A DNA stretch of 64,000 bases from Flavobacterium sp. MC2016-06. Its GTDB lineage: Bacteria > Bacteroidota > Bacteroidia > Flavobacteriales > Flavobacteriaceae. The stretch lies in assembly GCF_009711165.2 (NCBI RefSeq), contig NZ_WMID02000005.1, positions 186,001-250,000 on the forward strand, given 5' to 3'. Below are positions 30,349-39,939 of this stretch, one piece after another (positions within the stretch are counted from its first letter, which is position 1; each line of letters begins with the position of its first letter). The notes under the pieces are model-generated. The model ran no database searches. It worked only from the letters and a program-made list of their open reading frames with translations, and was not told the origin of the DNA. The translations under genes and the position numbers were made by a program.

Positions 30349-31674
30349 ATGGAAAGTAAACGGAATGGTAGTGACTTTAATATAAGCCTTTACGAAAAAT
30401 TGTATTCCAAAATTGCATCAGCTTTTGACGTTAACAATCCAATGCGATTAATAAAACTTGGTGAATCACTTTTATCAGTATTTAATCCTGGACAATATAT
30501 ACCAATCGGCTTAAGTCCAGAAACCAATCCAGCTGATAATAAGGAAATATCACAAATGTTTGATACGGCAACTCAATTTAATACCACTTTTTCTCCTGTA
30601 GCTTTATCTGTTTCTGGCGCATATAAACGTATATTGGATTATAAACTATTTCCTTTAGCTACTATCACTGAGATCGAAAAGCAGAAACTTGATGAGGCTA
30701 TTAGAAGTTATTATTTTTTTAAAGATAGATCGGATGATTTCATGCATGTATATCTAAATGCCTCTGATGCTTATAATGCAGCTTGGAGTTCATATAATAA
30801 TGACCGTTCATTACCTAAGCCTTCTTTAAGATTAAATGCTGCAAAAGAGAATGCTTTTCGTGCTTGGGTTAATGCAGGTAAAGTTGCACAAGAGACAAAT
30901 GTTGCGGTTATTTCGCAGTATGAAGCAATGAATGGTGGTGTTTTTTGGGAAAAACTTAATAGGCAGTATATTGACAATCAATTACTTATTGAGGATGGTG
31001 TAGAATTTTGTCCTGTTACTATGGTTCCATCCTATAAAAAATGGTATAAGAATGAAGGCTGGACAAAGTTTGAATTCAATCAAAAAGATTTAGATAACCA
31101 ATCTAATGTTGCAGCAATAGCAGCAGCAGGTAACATAGATTTTGATTATGGTATTGTATCCATAGATGGTGAGGGTTCTTATTCAGAAGATAAAGGTTAT
31201 ACTAAAATAGATGAAACCAATTTGACATTTAAATGTGAATTAATGCGGGTTACTGTTACACGTCCCTGGATGAATCCTTTATTGTTTAATAGTAAAGCTT
31301 GGAAGTTTTCACCCAATGCTCCAGAATCTGAATATTCATCAGGAGGAAGTATAGTAGAAGACATTCGACCTGTGGGGGCTTTTGTAACCTTACCAACAAC
31401 CTATATTCTAGCAAGAAATGTTGAAGTTATTGGACAGTTTACTGATAGGGTTCAGGAAATTCTTAAAAGAAATGTCGAAGCATCTGCCACAGTAGGTATT
31501 GGTCCTTTTAGTATTTCTGGAAGAGTAAGTTATGGAGGAAAAGAACATAAGATTCAAGGAAGTATTGAGGGGAACAAAATAAAGATAAATGACATACAAA
31601 TTATTGCAGTTATCAGCGAAGTGCTGCCTAAATTACCAAATCCAAATCCAAGTTTGCCTTGGACTGCCGTTTAA
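30349..31674 (+). CDS. Hypothetical protein, 441 residues
   Basis: I do not recognise this protein. It has no signal peptide and no membrane segment. Residues about 1-230 look alpha-helical, with many Ala, Glu and Lys and NAAKENAFRAWVNAGKVAQE as an example. Residues about 240-441 look beta-rich, with conserved-looking patches MRVTVTRPWMNPLLF and LPTTYILARNVEVIG, and the chain ends Pro-rich. The gene follows the ThDP enzyme by 113 bases on the same strand, with no terminator between, and its own terminator lies downstream. It is therefore probably the third gene of the oxidase set. Confidence 0.7.
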   Translation: MESKRNGSDFNISLYEKLYSKIASAFDVNNPMRLIKLGESLLSVFNPGQYIPIGLSPETNPADNKEISQMFDTATQFNTTFSPVALSVSGAYKRILDYKLFPLATITEIEKQKLDEAIRSYYFFKDRSDDFMHVYLNASDAYNAAWSSYNNDRSLPKPSLRLNAAKENAFRAWVNAGKVAQETNVAVISQYEAMNGGVFWEKLNRQYIDNQLLIEDGVEFCPVTMVPSYKKWYKNEGWTKFEFNQKDLDNQSNVAAIAAAGNIDFDYGIVSIDGEGSYSEDKGYTKIDETNLTFKCELMRVTVTRPWMNPLLFNSKAWKFSPNAPESEYSSGGSIVEDIRPVGAFVTLPTTYILARNVEVIGQFTDRVQEILKRNVEASATVGIGPFSISGRVSYGGKEHKIQGSIEGNKIKINDIQIIAVISEVLPKLPNPNPSLPWTAV

Positions 31675-32529
31675 GGAAACTAAAATTCAGATGCTGCAAA
31701 ACCTAAAAGGTATATTCACAAAAAGGTTATTTTAGAATACAATTTAAAAATAAGCAATGTCATTTATTGCATCTGAAAATAAGTAAAGTAAAAACATTAC
31801 AAAATAATAAAAAAGCCTTAAAGTGTTTAGTAAACATTCTAAGGCTTTTTTTATTGCATTCAATTTTAGAGCATTAGCGGATCAAATTTGCAGTTTAAAT
31901 TGTTTTAGTTATCTAAGTGGCTTTAGAACTTTTTGCTGGCACTTCTATTTTTATGATTTCAAAAAGACTACAGCATCATAGTATAAAATCTACACCAATT
32001 TATATTCCTCTGTTTTTAAAATACTTAGAATCTATTGTATTGCTATTTTATAGCTCTGTTCTAAAATGGTGAGATGAGATTAGAGGAAAGCGACATTATT
32101 TTATCTTCTTTTTTTGTCTGAATATTTTGTAATTGACATTTGTAAAAAAAATAGTATCTAATTTTTTAACATTTAATATATTGATTTATAGTAAGTTGAG
32201 TTTGTTTTACTGGTTTTGGTTCAATTTTTTTTTCGTATAAAAAACCAAAACATTCTTTAAGCCGTAGATACCCCTATAAATAAAAATCTAATTATGAAAA
32301 CTTAAATATAAACGGGTATTTAAATCATTTATAAATTTTTTGAAGTATAGCGATACTAAAAAATAGACAAAATTAATAGTACTTAAGTGTCGAATTAATT
32401 CTACAGGTTCTATATAAATCTGCTACAAATCTATATGATTTAAATAATGAAATTTGTGACTTAAATCAATTGACGATTGATATAATTCATTGTGTAAATA
32501 AAGACTTATGAAATATAAAATAAATATTG
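31675..32529. other. Long AT-rich intergenic region
   Basis: About 850 bases. After the terminator at 31810-31852 I find no gene, repeat or clear promoter in the remaining 670 bases. They are very AT-rich near the right end and should include the promoter of the Ppx/GppA-like gene. Confidence 0.5.
31810..31852 (+). terminator. Terminator after the 441-residue protein gene
   Basis: AAAAAGCCTTA (31810-31820) pairs with TAAGGCTTTTT (31840-31850), followed by T. It closes the oxidase / ThDP enzyme / hypothetical gene set. Confidence 0.85.
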
Positions 32530-33624
32530 ATGAATAAAAAATACATATTCTACATTATAATTTTTCTACTGCTAAATGTTTGTTTCCCTTTTAAATCATT
32601 TTCTCAAAAGAATCTTTATGCTGGAATAGAAATTGGAAGTAAAGGAATAAAATTTTCGGTAATTGATGTAAATAACATTAAAAAAGGAGATTACACAATA
32701 TTATCGTATTGGACAGAAAATGTTGGAATTGCTAAAGGCATCGCTATAGATGGAAAACTTGCTAATGAGGACATGAATAATGCAGGATATGTTGTTGTTG
32801 GGAATTTAAAAATCATTAGAACCAAATTTAATGTTCCTGATGAAAACATCTTTATTGTTGCTTCTTCTGGAGTAGCAATGGCAAATAATACTGCAGAATT
32901 AAAAACTAAAATTAAGAATCTAACCAATAAAGACCTTGATTTTATTGATGCCGAAACCGAAGGTAAAATGCTTTTAAAAGGTTCTATACCTCCTACAGAA
33001 TATAACGATGCCATAATTCTGGATATTGGCGGCGGTAATACAAAAGGTGGATTCGTAAATACTCAAAATCAAAATAAATTTGAATTTTTTCCTTTAAAAT
33101 TAGATTATGGAACAATAACGTTGACAGAAGCAATTAATAAAACAATTGTAATTCCAAGTCAAATAAATGATATGTCTGTTTATAAAGAAAAATCATTTGA
33201 ATATGCTCCTATTTTGCGAGATAAAATAAAAGAGATGCTTAATGCAAAACCAATGTCATTAAGAAAAAATGAAATTTATTTATCAGGCGGAGCTATTTGG
33301 GCTTTTGCAACTTTATACTATGACAAAAATACCGAAGACCATTTTGTGCCATTAGAATACCAAGACATTATTGATTATGATGCAGTCTTGAAGAATAATT
33401 TTGTGAAGTATGAAAACTTAGCTAAAACCAGTAAAGAAGCAGAAAAAGTTATTAATGCATACAGTCAAAGACATTTAATCTCGGCAAACAATATATTAAT
33501 TGCCTGTCTGGAAAGTATTCCTAATTTAAAATCAAAGAAAATATATTTTGCTAAAGAAGGACAAATAGCATGGCTTGTTTCCTATGTTGTTGATCGTTCA
33601 AAAAAAGTCAAGAATAATTTCTAG
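32530..33624 (+). CDS. Exported Ppx/GppA-like phosphatase-fold protein
   Basis: A 364-residue protein of the ASKHA fold. GIEIGSKGIKFSVIDV (first phosphate loop), VASSGVA and ILDIGGGNTKGGFV (second phosphate loop) match the exopolyphosphatase/guanosine pentaphosphate phosphatase family. Family members are normally cytoplasmic; this one begins with a hydrophobic signal (YIFYIIIFLLLNVCFPF, cleavage near SFSQ) and should be periplasmic or membrane-attached. The ATG at 32530 is preferred; the TTG directly before it also opens the frame. It may hydrolyse polyphosphate or nucleotides, but this is inference. A roadblock-like gene follows at 94 bases. Confidence 0.7.
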   Translation: MNKKYIFYIIIFLLLNVCFPFKSFSQKNLYAGIEIGSKGIKFSVIDVNNIKKGDYTILSYWTENVGIAKGIAIDGKLANEDMNNAGYVVVGNLKIIRTKFNVPDENIFIVASSGVAMANNTAELKTKIKNLTNKDLDFIDAETEGKMLLKGSIPPTEYNDAIILDIGGGNTKGGFVNTQNQNKFEFFPLKLDYGTITLTEAINKTIVIPSQINDMSVYKEKSFEYAPILRDKIKEMLNAKPMSLRKNEIYLSGGAIWAFATLYYDKNTEDHFVPLEYQDIIDYDAVLKNNFVKYENLAKTSKEAEKVINAYSQRHLISANNILIACLESIPNLKSKKIYFAKEGQIAWLVSYVVDRSKKVKNNF

Positions 33625-33718
33625 TCAAAAAAAAAAACGATACCATTTACAATAAAACAATTTCCATATAGCTGTAACGGCTATTTATAACTAAACATAA
33701 CAATTTAAAACAAGTAAA

Positions 33719-34093
33719 ATGTCTGACTTTTTAACACAATTTGGGGATGAAATCAAAAAAAACATTCCTGGTTATATAGCAACTGCTGTAACCGAAATTA
33801 AGAGTGGTATTTCTTATTACAGTGATTCTGCCGTAGCCGGTTTTGATCCAGAATTAGCTTCTGCTTTCAACCTTGAAGTTGTAAAAGCAAAGTTAAATGC
33901 TATAAGTGCATTAGGATTAAAACAAGCTATTGATGAAATCATGATTTCCCTTACAGATCAAATTCACATTATTGATATCTCAGAAAACAATGAGTATTTT
34001 ATTTATTTAGCTGTAGATTCAAAAGTTGCTAATTTGGGATTAACAAGAGCATTATTGAATAAATACAAAAAAGAGATTTCAGGTAAACTGTAA
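33719..34093 (+). CDS. Small roadblock/LC7-like protein (tentative)
   Basis: A 124-residue cytoplasmic protein. The secondary-structure pattern fits the roadblock/LC7 fold: a helix, strand GISYYSDSAVAG, a long helix with AFNLEVVKAKLNAISAL, then strands IDEIMISLTDQIHIIDIS and YFIYLAVDS, and a last helix VANLGLTRALLNKYKKEI of the kind that ends these domains. Roadblock proteins usually dimerise and regulate small GTPases or motility; no GTPase gene is adjacent. It is separated by 94 bases from the Ppx/GppA-like gene and followed by a terminator, so the two may form a unit. Confidence 0.5.
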   Translation: MSDFLTQFGDEIKKNIPGYIATAVTEIKSGISYYSDSAVAGFDPELASAFNLEVVKAKLNAISALGLKQAIDEIMISLTDQIHIIDISENNEYFIYLAVDSKVANLGLTRALLNKYKKEISGKL

Positions 34094-34192
34094 ATTTATT
34101 AAGCCTTTGTAACCTTCTTTATCAAGATCGCTGCAGGCTATTATCAGCTTATAACTTGTTTTGTAAGAATACAATACTGGCAAAATGATTTT

Positions 34193-34230
34193 AAAAAGCT
34201 TATTGATTTTTTTTTCAATAAGCTTTTTAA
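34193..34230 (+). terminator. Terminator after the roadblock-like gene
   Basis: A perfect 14-bp stem (34193-34206 with 34215-34228, AAAAAGCTTATTGA) around an 8-base T-loop, T-rich on the 3' side. Confidence 0.85.
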
Positions 34231-34355
34231 ATATAGTTTAAGATGTGTTTTTGGTACTAATAGCAAAGTCCGTGAATTAAGATAGAAATATAATACAACA
34301 AAGCTAAAACAAACCTATTAATGTTTGGTAAATAAAGAGCTGTTAGAGCATTTTG

Positions 34356-34826
34356 ATGGATAAATTAAATGAAGTTTTAGAAATTAGTTTTAATGATTTT
34401 GATACCATAAAAGACATCCTTTATGAATCTAAATTGATAGAGGAAAAACTTTTTAATTTAGAAAATGCTGCACTGCTGATAAAAGATAAATTACGCAGAA
34501 ATAAGATTAAAATTTTTATAAAGAAAGAAGACAATATTATTGTAGGTTTCTCAATCCTGCATTACAAAATAAATCCACGTTTGCTGCTAAAATGCAATTG
34601 GCATATTTCTTATCTCTATGTCAAAAAAGATTTTAGAAGAAAATATATTGGGAGAGAAATTATTGCTAAATGTATAGACTATGCTAGAAAAAATAATATT
34701 GAACATATTTCATTAAATACAGATACGCAAAATTATGCAGCACAAATGCTGTATGAAAGTTTTGGTTTTGTTAGGAAAAACTACATTTCTAATTACTATT
34801 ACTATGAAATGAAATTGCAGCAATAA
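34356..34826 (+). CDS. GNAT-family N-acetyltransferase
   Basis: A 156-residue acetyltransferase. The acetyl-CoA site is visible in HISYLYVKKDFRRKYIGREII (the R/Q-x-x-G-x-G/A-like pyrophosphate loop, here RRKYIGR), and the C-terminal motif is NYAAQMLYESFGFV, typical for GNAT proteins. Substrate unknown. The ATG at 34356 is preferred to the TTG one codon earlier. The gene is 55 bases upstream of an MFS transporter gene on the same strand, so the pair may handle one compound by acetylation and export. Confidence 0.85.
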   Translation: MDKLNEVLEISFNDFDTIKDILYESKLIEEKLFNLENAALLIKDKLRRNKIKIFIKKEDNIIVGFSILHYKINPRLLLKCNWHISYLYVKKDFRRKYIGREIIAKCIDYARKNNIEHISLNTDTQNYAAQMLYESFGFVRKNYISNYYYYEMKLQQ

Positions 34827-34881
34827 AAAATACTTTTGATAGTATTCAATCCAAAAAACATATTTAATTTTTTTTTCATTT

Positions 34882-36144
34882 ATGATAACAACATTACTTA
34901 AAAATTACATAAAAAATTTCAGCCAATTTTCTCCAGAAGTAAAAGTATTGGCCGTTGCAACTTTTATTAATAGAATGGGAGCTATGGTAGTCCCATTTCT
35001 TTCTAAATACATGTTAGAAAAACTTCATTTTAGTTACGGTCAGATAGGCTGGGTAATGGTATTCTTTGGAGTAGGCTCTTTCCTGGGGACTTGGATAAGC
35101 GGAAAATTATCAGATAAAATTGGTTTTTATAAAGTTATGGTATTCAGTCTTTTTACCACAGGTTTTATATTCATCTTACTTCAATTTCTAACCAGTTTTT
35201 ACAGTTTTTGTTTTGGAGTATTATTGTTAACCACAATATCAGATATGTATCGACCAGCAATGTTAGTCTCTTTAGATACTTATGCTACCAAAAAAGAAAG
35301 TACAAAGGCATTATCATTAGTGCGCTCATCGGTAAATTTAGGTTTTATGTTTGGTCCGTTAATAGGCGGTATTATTATTACACTTTTCAACTATACTTTT
35401 TTATTTTATATCGATGGCTTGACTTGTATTTTAAGTATTCTATTATTTGTGTTTTTTGTAAAAGAAAGAAAACTGCCTTACAAACTAAACTCATTTAAAT
35501 ATCTAAAAGAAGAGAATTCTATTCTGGAAGACAAACCATTTTTAATTCACCTTTTGGTTACTTTAATAACAGGTATATTGTTTTTTCAAATGTTTACAAC
35601 ACTATCTCTTTATTATAAAGAAGTCTTCAGTTTTTCGAGTATAGAAAGTGGTTTGTTTTTGGCACTGAATGGAGTATTAATTTTAATTTTTGAGTTGTCT
35701 ATTGTATCCTATGTCGAATCAAAAAATATAGACAAACTTTTAATGGTTTCTTATGGAGTTTTAGCAATGAGCGTGAGTTATCTGTTTTTGTTGATAGAAC
35801 ACAGTATTGCAGCATTGATTGTAATGATGATTTTTATGACAATTGGTATTATGCTAACTTTTCCTTTTGCAAATTCATTTGTAAAAAAGAGATCTTTAAA
35901 GAAACAAGAAGGTAAATTTATGGCAGTTTTTACAATGAGTTACAGCGTTGCACATATTCTGAGTACCAAATCGGGAATGGAAATTATAGAATTATATGGC
36001 TATAGAGCAAATTGGGTCTTTTTATCTTGTTTGGGTTTTTTAGGTTTTATTTTGGCTTATCGTTTGATTTTTATTGTAAAAAAAGAAAAAGAATCCATCA
36101 ATGAAAAAATTGTAGAATCCTTATTTTCAACAGGTAATAAATAA
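34882..36144 (+). CDS. Major facilitator superfamily transporter
   Basis: A 420-residue inner-membrane protein with about twelve hydrophobic segments. The loop between helices 2 and 3 has the MFS signature GKLSDKIGFYKVM, and RSSVNLGFMFGPLIGG resembles motif C of drug/H+ antiporters. The substrate is unknown; the group mostly exports drugs or small metabolites. It follows a GNAT gene and lies 2.5-5 kb downstream of the first oxidase gene set, so export of a product of that set is possible but not shown. Confidence 0.85.
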   Translation: MITTLLKNYIKNFSQFSPEVKVLAVATFINRMGAMVVPFLSKYMLEKLHFSYGQIGWVMVFFGVGSFLGTWISGKLSDKIGFYKVMVFSLFTTGFIFILLQFLTSFYSFCFGVLLLTTISDMYRPAMLVSLDTYATKKESTKALSLVRSSVNLGFMFGPLIGGIIITLFNYTFLFYIDGLTCILSILLFVFFVKERKLPYKLNSFKYLKEENSILEDKPFLIHLLVTLITGILFFQMFTTLSLYYKEVFSFSSIESGLFLALNGVLILIFELSIVSYVESKNIDKLLMVSYGVLAMSVSYLFLLIEHSIAALIVMMIFMTIGIMLTFPFANSFVKKRSLKKQEGKFMAVFTMSYSVAHILSTKSGMEIIELYGYRANWVFLSCLGFLGFILAYRLIFIVKKEKESINEKIVESLFSTGNK

Positions 36145-36336
36145 GTTATAAGCCAAAAGTGCAATAAGTTTAAAAAAAATGCTTTTAGACCAAGTCCAAG
36201 TAATCGAAAATTTCGTATGTGATTTTATTCGATATAGCTTGTATAGTTATAAGTCAATAATCACTTTAATTTTTTAAGATGATTATTGTGTTTTTTATTA
36301 TGGTAAAAGATCAAGCTTAATAATTTAAACATTGTC

Positions 36337-36969
36337 ATGAAAAAAAAATTAAAGGTTTTATTAGTAGACGATCATAGTGTAGTACGTCATGGAGTGTCTG
36401 TATTGTTAAAAAAGACTTTTGAGGAAATTGCTATAACTCACGCCGAAAATTTTGATGAGCTTACCAGTAAATTAATAGAAAAACAAGATTTAATTTTTTT
36501 AGATATAAATCTTCCTGGAGGAAATAGTACTAAAATGATTAAACAAATCCGATTAAGCAATCCTGATCTGCTTATTATGATGTTTTCTGCTTATGATGAA
36601 AGTCGATATGCTTTGCGGTATATACATGCTGGTGCTAACGGTTTTTTAAATAAATACAGTAGTGACGAAGTCATTATTAATGCTGTTCAATTATTATTAG
36701 AAAACGGAAATTACATAAGTGATGCTGTAAAAGAAAAAATTATAGAAAATGCACTTTATAATAATCCTATAAATCCTTTAGAAAAATTATCAGACAGAGA
36801 AATTGAAGTCGCAGAACTACTTGTAAATGGTGACGGAAATATTGAAATTTCGAATAAACTAAATATCCAAATGACAACCGTAAGTACTTTTAAAAGCAGA
36901 ATTTTTGAGAAACTCGGAATTAATAATATTGTCAAATTAATTGAAATTTTAAAAGTATATAGAAATTAA
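36337..36969 (+). CDS. NarL/FixJ-family response regulator
   Basis: A 210-residue two-component response regulator. The receiver domain has the acidic pair D11-D12 (LLVDDHSVVR), phosphorylation site Asp56 (LIFLDINLPGG) and Lys106 (GFLNKYSS). The C-terminal LuxR-type helix-turn-helix covers about 145-205 (LSDREIEVAELLVNG, MTTVSTFKSRIFEKLGI). No histidine kinase gene is adjacent, so it is an orphan in this window. Targets unknown. Confidence 0.92.
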   Translation: MKKKLKVLLVDDHSVVRHGVSVLLKKTFEEIAITHAENFDELTSKLIEKQDLIFLDINLPGGNSTKMIKQIRLSNPDLLIMMFSAYDESRYALRYIHAGANGFLNKYSSDEVIINAVQLLLENGNYISDAVKEKIIENALYNNPINPLEKLSDREIEVAELLVNGDGNIEISNKLNIQMTTVSTFKSRIFEKLGINNIVKLIEILKVYRN

Positions 36970-37221
36970 CTTTTTTCTTGATGAGGTAACATTACTTTTA
37001 GTGAATTTTAGGCGCATTTAATTGTTGTTTATCGGAATTTTAGAAATATTTTTTTCGTAAAAGGCATAATATCAAATATTTATATTATATTTAACATTGG
37101 AAACATGGGAATTATGTAAAATTTCTACATAATTTTGCAAAGTGAAAAAGTCAAATATAAAAATGATGTTTTTGACACTGCAAACCCAATCTGCTGTTAA
37201 CTTTAATTTATTGCCCTGCTT

Positions 37222-37824
37222 ATGAGAGTATTTTTTATGGCACTGCTTTTTTCTTTAAGTTCTTTTACTACCTACAATGTAACAGATAAAAAAGAAATAT
37301 TAAACGAAATTGAACTGGTAAGACTTACAGATCATGTAAGCGAAGTAAAATCTTTTACTGCTTTAAACCGTGGTTACAACAGAAAAATTGCTTTTCTTGT
37401 TGATATGAAAATCAAATCAGGAAAAAACCGTTTTTTTGTTTATGATCTTGAGAATGAAAAGATCATTGATCAGGGACTTGTTGCACATGGCTCAGGTTCA
37501 GAGACAGGAATTAAAGGTGATATTTTACAGTTTAGTAATGAGCCAAATTCTAACTGTACTTCATTAGGACGTTATTGTGTAGAGAAGTCTTATAATGGTG
37601 TTTTTGGAAAAGCTTTTAGACTTAGTGGTTTGGACGAAACCAATAGCAATGCTCAGAAAAGAGCAATCGTACTTCACTGCTATAAAGAGGTTCCAGACGA
37701 AGAGAAAGAATATTACATACTAAACAGTCATGGCTGTCCGATGGTAAGCGAAGTGTTTTTTAAAAGACTTCAAAAAATAATAGAAAGTTCTGATTCTAAA
37801 ATCATGCTTTCAGTTTATTATTAA
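37222..37824 (+). CDS. Exported L,D-transpeptidase-like (murein catalytic domain) protein
   Basis: A 200-residue protein with a short signal sequence (MRVFFMALLFSLSSFTTY). The core resembles the murein L,D-transpeptidase catalytic-domain family (YkuD-like): FVYDLENEKIIDQGLVAHGSG, then GRYCVEKSYNGVFGKAFRLSGLD, and the active site VLHCYKE and ILNSHGCPMVS with the catalytic His and Cys. It would cross-link or trim peptidoglycan in the periplasm. It is transcribed rightward alone and ends at a bidirectional terminator. Confidence 0.85.
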   Translation: MRVFFMALLFSLSSFTTYNVTDKKEILNEIELVRLTDHVSEVKSFTALNRGYNRKIAFLVDMKIKSGKNRFFVYDLENEKIIDQGLVAHGSGSETGIKGDILQFSNEPNSNCTSLGRYCVEKSYNGVFGKAFRLSGLDETNSNAQKRAIVLHCYKEVPDEEKEYYILNSHGCPMVSEVFFKRLQKIIESSDSKIMLSVYY

Positions 37825-37878
37825 ATTCAGAAAATGATACTTCTAGGATAATAGATGTCCTGACAAAATAGATAAAAA

Positions 37879-37908
37879 AAAAATGGTGTATTTATACACC
37901 ATTTTTTT
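37879..37908. terminator. Bidirectional terminator between convergent genes
   Basis: AAAAATGGTGTA (37879-37890) and TACACCATTTTT (37895-37906) form a 12-bp stem with a 4-base loop. A-rich left and T-rich right flanks allow termination from both sides. Confidence 0.9.
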
Positions 37909-37937
37909 TATTCCTATCTTTTATTGATCTTTTTCGA

Positions 37938-39398
37938 TCAAAAAAGTTTATCCCAAGGATTATTTGTACGGAAAGGCACGGCAGGAAAACCTTCTTTATT
38001 GATAAAATTAGATTGAGCAGTTTCGTTCCAGCCAAAACGTGCCGAAATGGGATGTGGCACTTCAGTTGAACTAAGAATTATTTTATTGTCTTTTATTACG
38101 GCTTCTGCTATTGCAAATTTTCCATCTGTTCCTGCTATGCTAAACCAGTTAAGCGGTTTTCCGTCGCGACTTGCCAGGCCGCTTCCGGTGTTTGTAAAAG
38201 TAAGTTCAATGTTATGATCCGTTATTTTCATTTTTTTATAAACAGGCCCAGAAAAAATAACGTTTTTTTGTCCGTAAGCCTTATTTGCAGCAAGAAGACT
38301 CAAACGACGGCCAACTTCCCATTTATATCCGGGATGCAGATCGGCAATACTGTCGACCAAATCGGTAATGGCAATTGTGTTGGTATTTTTTAGATGAAGA
38401 GCAAGTCGCTGTGCTTCCCAAAATTCGGGAAGGTTTTCTGGATTGTGGGTGCGTTCATCTTTGGTGGTAGAATAGGCGTAAGGAGCAATTTGAACAAAGT
38501 AAAAAGGCAGTTTTTTGTCGTTCCAGTCGTTTCGCCAGCTTTCTATCAGTGTTTTAAGCTTATAAGCATATCGAATATTTTCATTCAAGAAACAATTTGA
38601 TTCTCCCTGATACCAAAGAAATCCTTTTATAGTAAAAGGAATTAAAGGCTGTATCATCGTATCATAAAATTTACCAGGATCACCGCCATCACTGCTGAGT
38701 TTATCGAGCGTTTTTCCGTTTTTCATTACAGGAGATACTTCCATTTTCGAAGCCTGAATCCAAGGTTCAATTCTGCTTCCAGGCACTGCAGCAGAAATCA
38801 TTCCAATCGGCACATGCAATTTAGCATACAAATCTTTTGCAAAATAATAGCCTACAGCCGAAAAGTCCACCAAAGGTTTTCCCATTGCAGAATCCCAGCC
38901 AAGATGCTCAGGACTTGGATCCATGTATTTTCGACGGTCTAGAAAAATGCGGATATTAGGATTGTCGGCCTTATTCAAATCATCCTCAGGCGGTTTATAT
39001 CCTTTCGTAGCAGTTTCAAATTTACTGTATTTTCGCATGGCATATTCCATGTTTGACTGACCTGAACAAAGCCAGACCTCACCAATCAGTATGTTTTTTA
39101 AAACAATCGTATTACTTCCTTTAATAATCATTTCCTGTGGCGTAAACGATGCTTTCATTGCACTCAGTTTCACTGACCATTTACCAGAACTGTCAGCTAC
39201 AGCTATTTTTTTCTGTCCGGCAAAATCTACCGATATTTTTTCACCCGCGCTTGCAGTTCCCCATATCGGTATTTCTTTTCGCTGCTGTAAAACCATATTA
39301 TGCCCCAGAACCTTCGGAAGTGTAACTTGGCTAAAAAGATTGAAAGTGCATAGAAGTAAAATGCCTAATGAAGAGAAAGTCCATTTATTGGAATCCAT
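37938..39398 (-). CDS. Exported sialate-O-acetylesterase-like carbohydrate esterase (SGNH fold)
   Basis: A 486-residue exported esterase. A signal peptide covers about residues 1-24. The SGNH-type nucleophile motif is WLCSGQSNMEYAM, with GFLWYQGESNC supplying the next conserved block and DLHPGYKWEVGRRL the later Asp-x-x-His. The family removes O-acetyl groups from sialic acids, and related members act on plant and algal glycans. It is divergent from the SusC gene at 40026 across a 630-base gap, and in this setting it more likely de-acetylates the glycan of the second locus. This assignment is inference. Confidence 0.85.
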   Translation of the reverse strand: MDSNKWTFSSLGILLLCTFNLFSQVTLPKVLGHNMVLQQRKEIPIWGTASAGEKISVDFAGQKKIAVADSSGKWSVKLSAMKASFTPQEMIIKGSNTIVLKNILIGEVWLCSGQSNMEYAMRKYSKFETATKGYKPPEDDLNKADNPNIRIFLDRRKYMDPSPEHLGWDSAMGKPLVDFSAVGYYFAKDLYAKLHVPIGMISAAVPGSRIEPWIQASKMEVSPVMKNGKTLDKLSSDGGDPGKFYDTMIQPLIPFTIKGFLWYQGESNCFLNENIRYAYKLKTLIESWRNDWNDKKLPFYFVQIAPYAYSTTKDERTHNPENLPEFWEAQRLALHLKNTNTIAITDLVDSIADLHPGYKWEVGRRLSLLAANKAYGQKNVIFSGPVYKKMKITDHNIELTFTNTGSGLASRDGKPLNWFSIAGTDGKFAIAEAVIKDNKIILSSTEVPHPISARFGWNETAQSNFINKEGFPAVPFRTNNPWDKLF

Positions 39399-39603
39399 AT
39401 TTTTCTGTTTTTTATAAAGTCACCGAATATCAAAAGTTTTCAATGTTTTTTTGCTAATGTAAAAGTGCTGTTATCCAGAATTATTTTCAGCTTATCTAAC
39501 GAAATAATTTTTAACGAACAATTTCAAAAATAGAGAAATAGCGTACTGTATGCATCCTGTTGTGTCCTGAGAAACATTCTTCTAAAGTTTTTTTTCACGC
39601 AGT

Positions 39604-39619
39604 CCCGATAGCTATCGGG
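39604..39619. repeat. CCCGATAGCTATCGGG palindrome
   Basis: A perfect 16-bp palindrome followed at a distance of 27 bases by a CACGCAGATT palindrome. It shows what the deletion forms at 546 and 690 derive from. Confidence 0.75.
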
Positions 39620-39646
39620 CAATGTCATTAAGTTAAGCTATTTTTT

Positions 39647-39703
39647 CACGCAGATTCGGCAGATTTTTATTCTTTTTCCGCTAAAATCTGCGAAATCTGC
39701 GAG
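39647..39703. repeat. REP-like palindrome, CACGCAGATT family, copy 3
   Basis: CACGCAGATT (39647-39656) pairs with AATCTGCGAG (39694-39703) with one terminal mismatch. It belongs to the same family as the copies at 572 and 716. Confidence 0.75.
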
Positions 39704-39868
39704 AAACTTTTTTTTAATAATCCTTAAAGTAAAGCAGCTTTTTTTTGTAAAAAGAAGAAGTCTTAAATATTGTGCTGTATTTTTAGCAGTTTACGTATTT
39801 TTTATTTTTTTAAGAATTTTCTTTTGGAATGTATTTTTTTAATGCCTAAAAAAGCGCCTAAATGCAAT

Positions 39869-39939
39869 ATCAAGACTTTAGGATACCCAAAAACGTATTT
39901 TATTACTCCCTATTAGAACCATTTATTAGTCAATTTTGC
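39869..39939 (+). promoter_or_regulatory. Conserved regulatory block and promoter of the second SusC gene
   Basis: CAAGACTTT, TACC, AAAAACGTA and TTTATTACTCC occur here in the same order and spacing as at 45629-45698. TTATTA, TCAA and TTTGC follow at nearly the same distance (one base difference). The TTTGC part is the probable -7 region, so the upstream 41 bases look like an activator site. The SusC start is 86 bases downstream. Confidence 0.7.
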
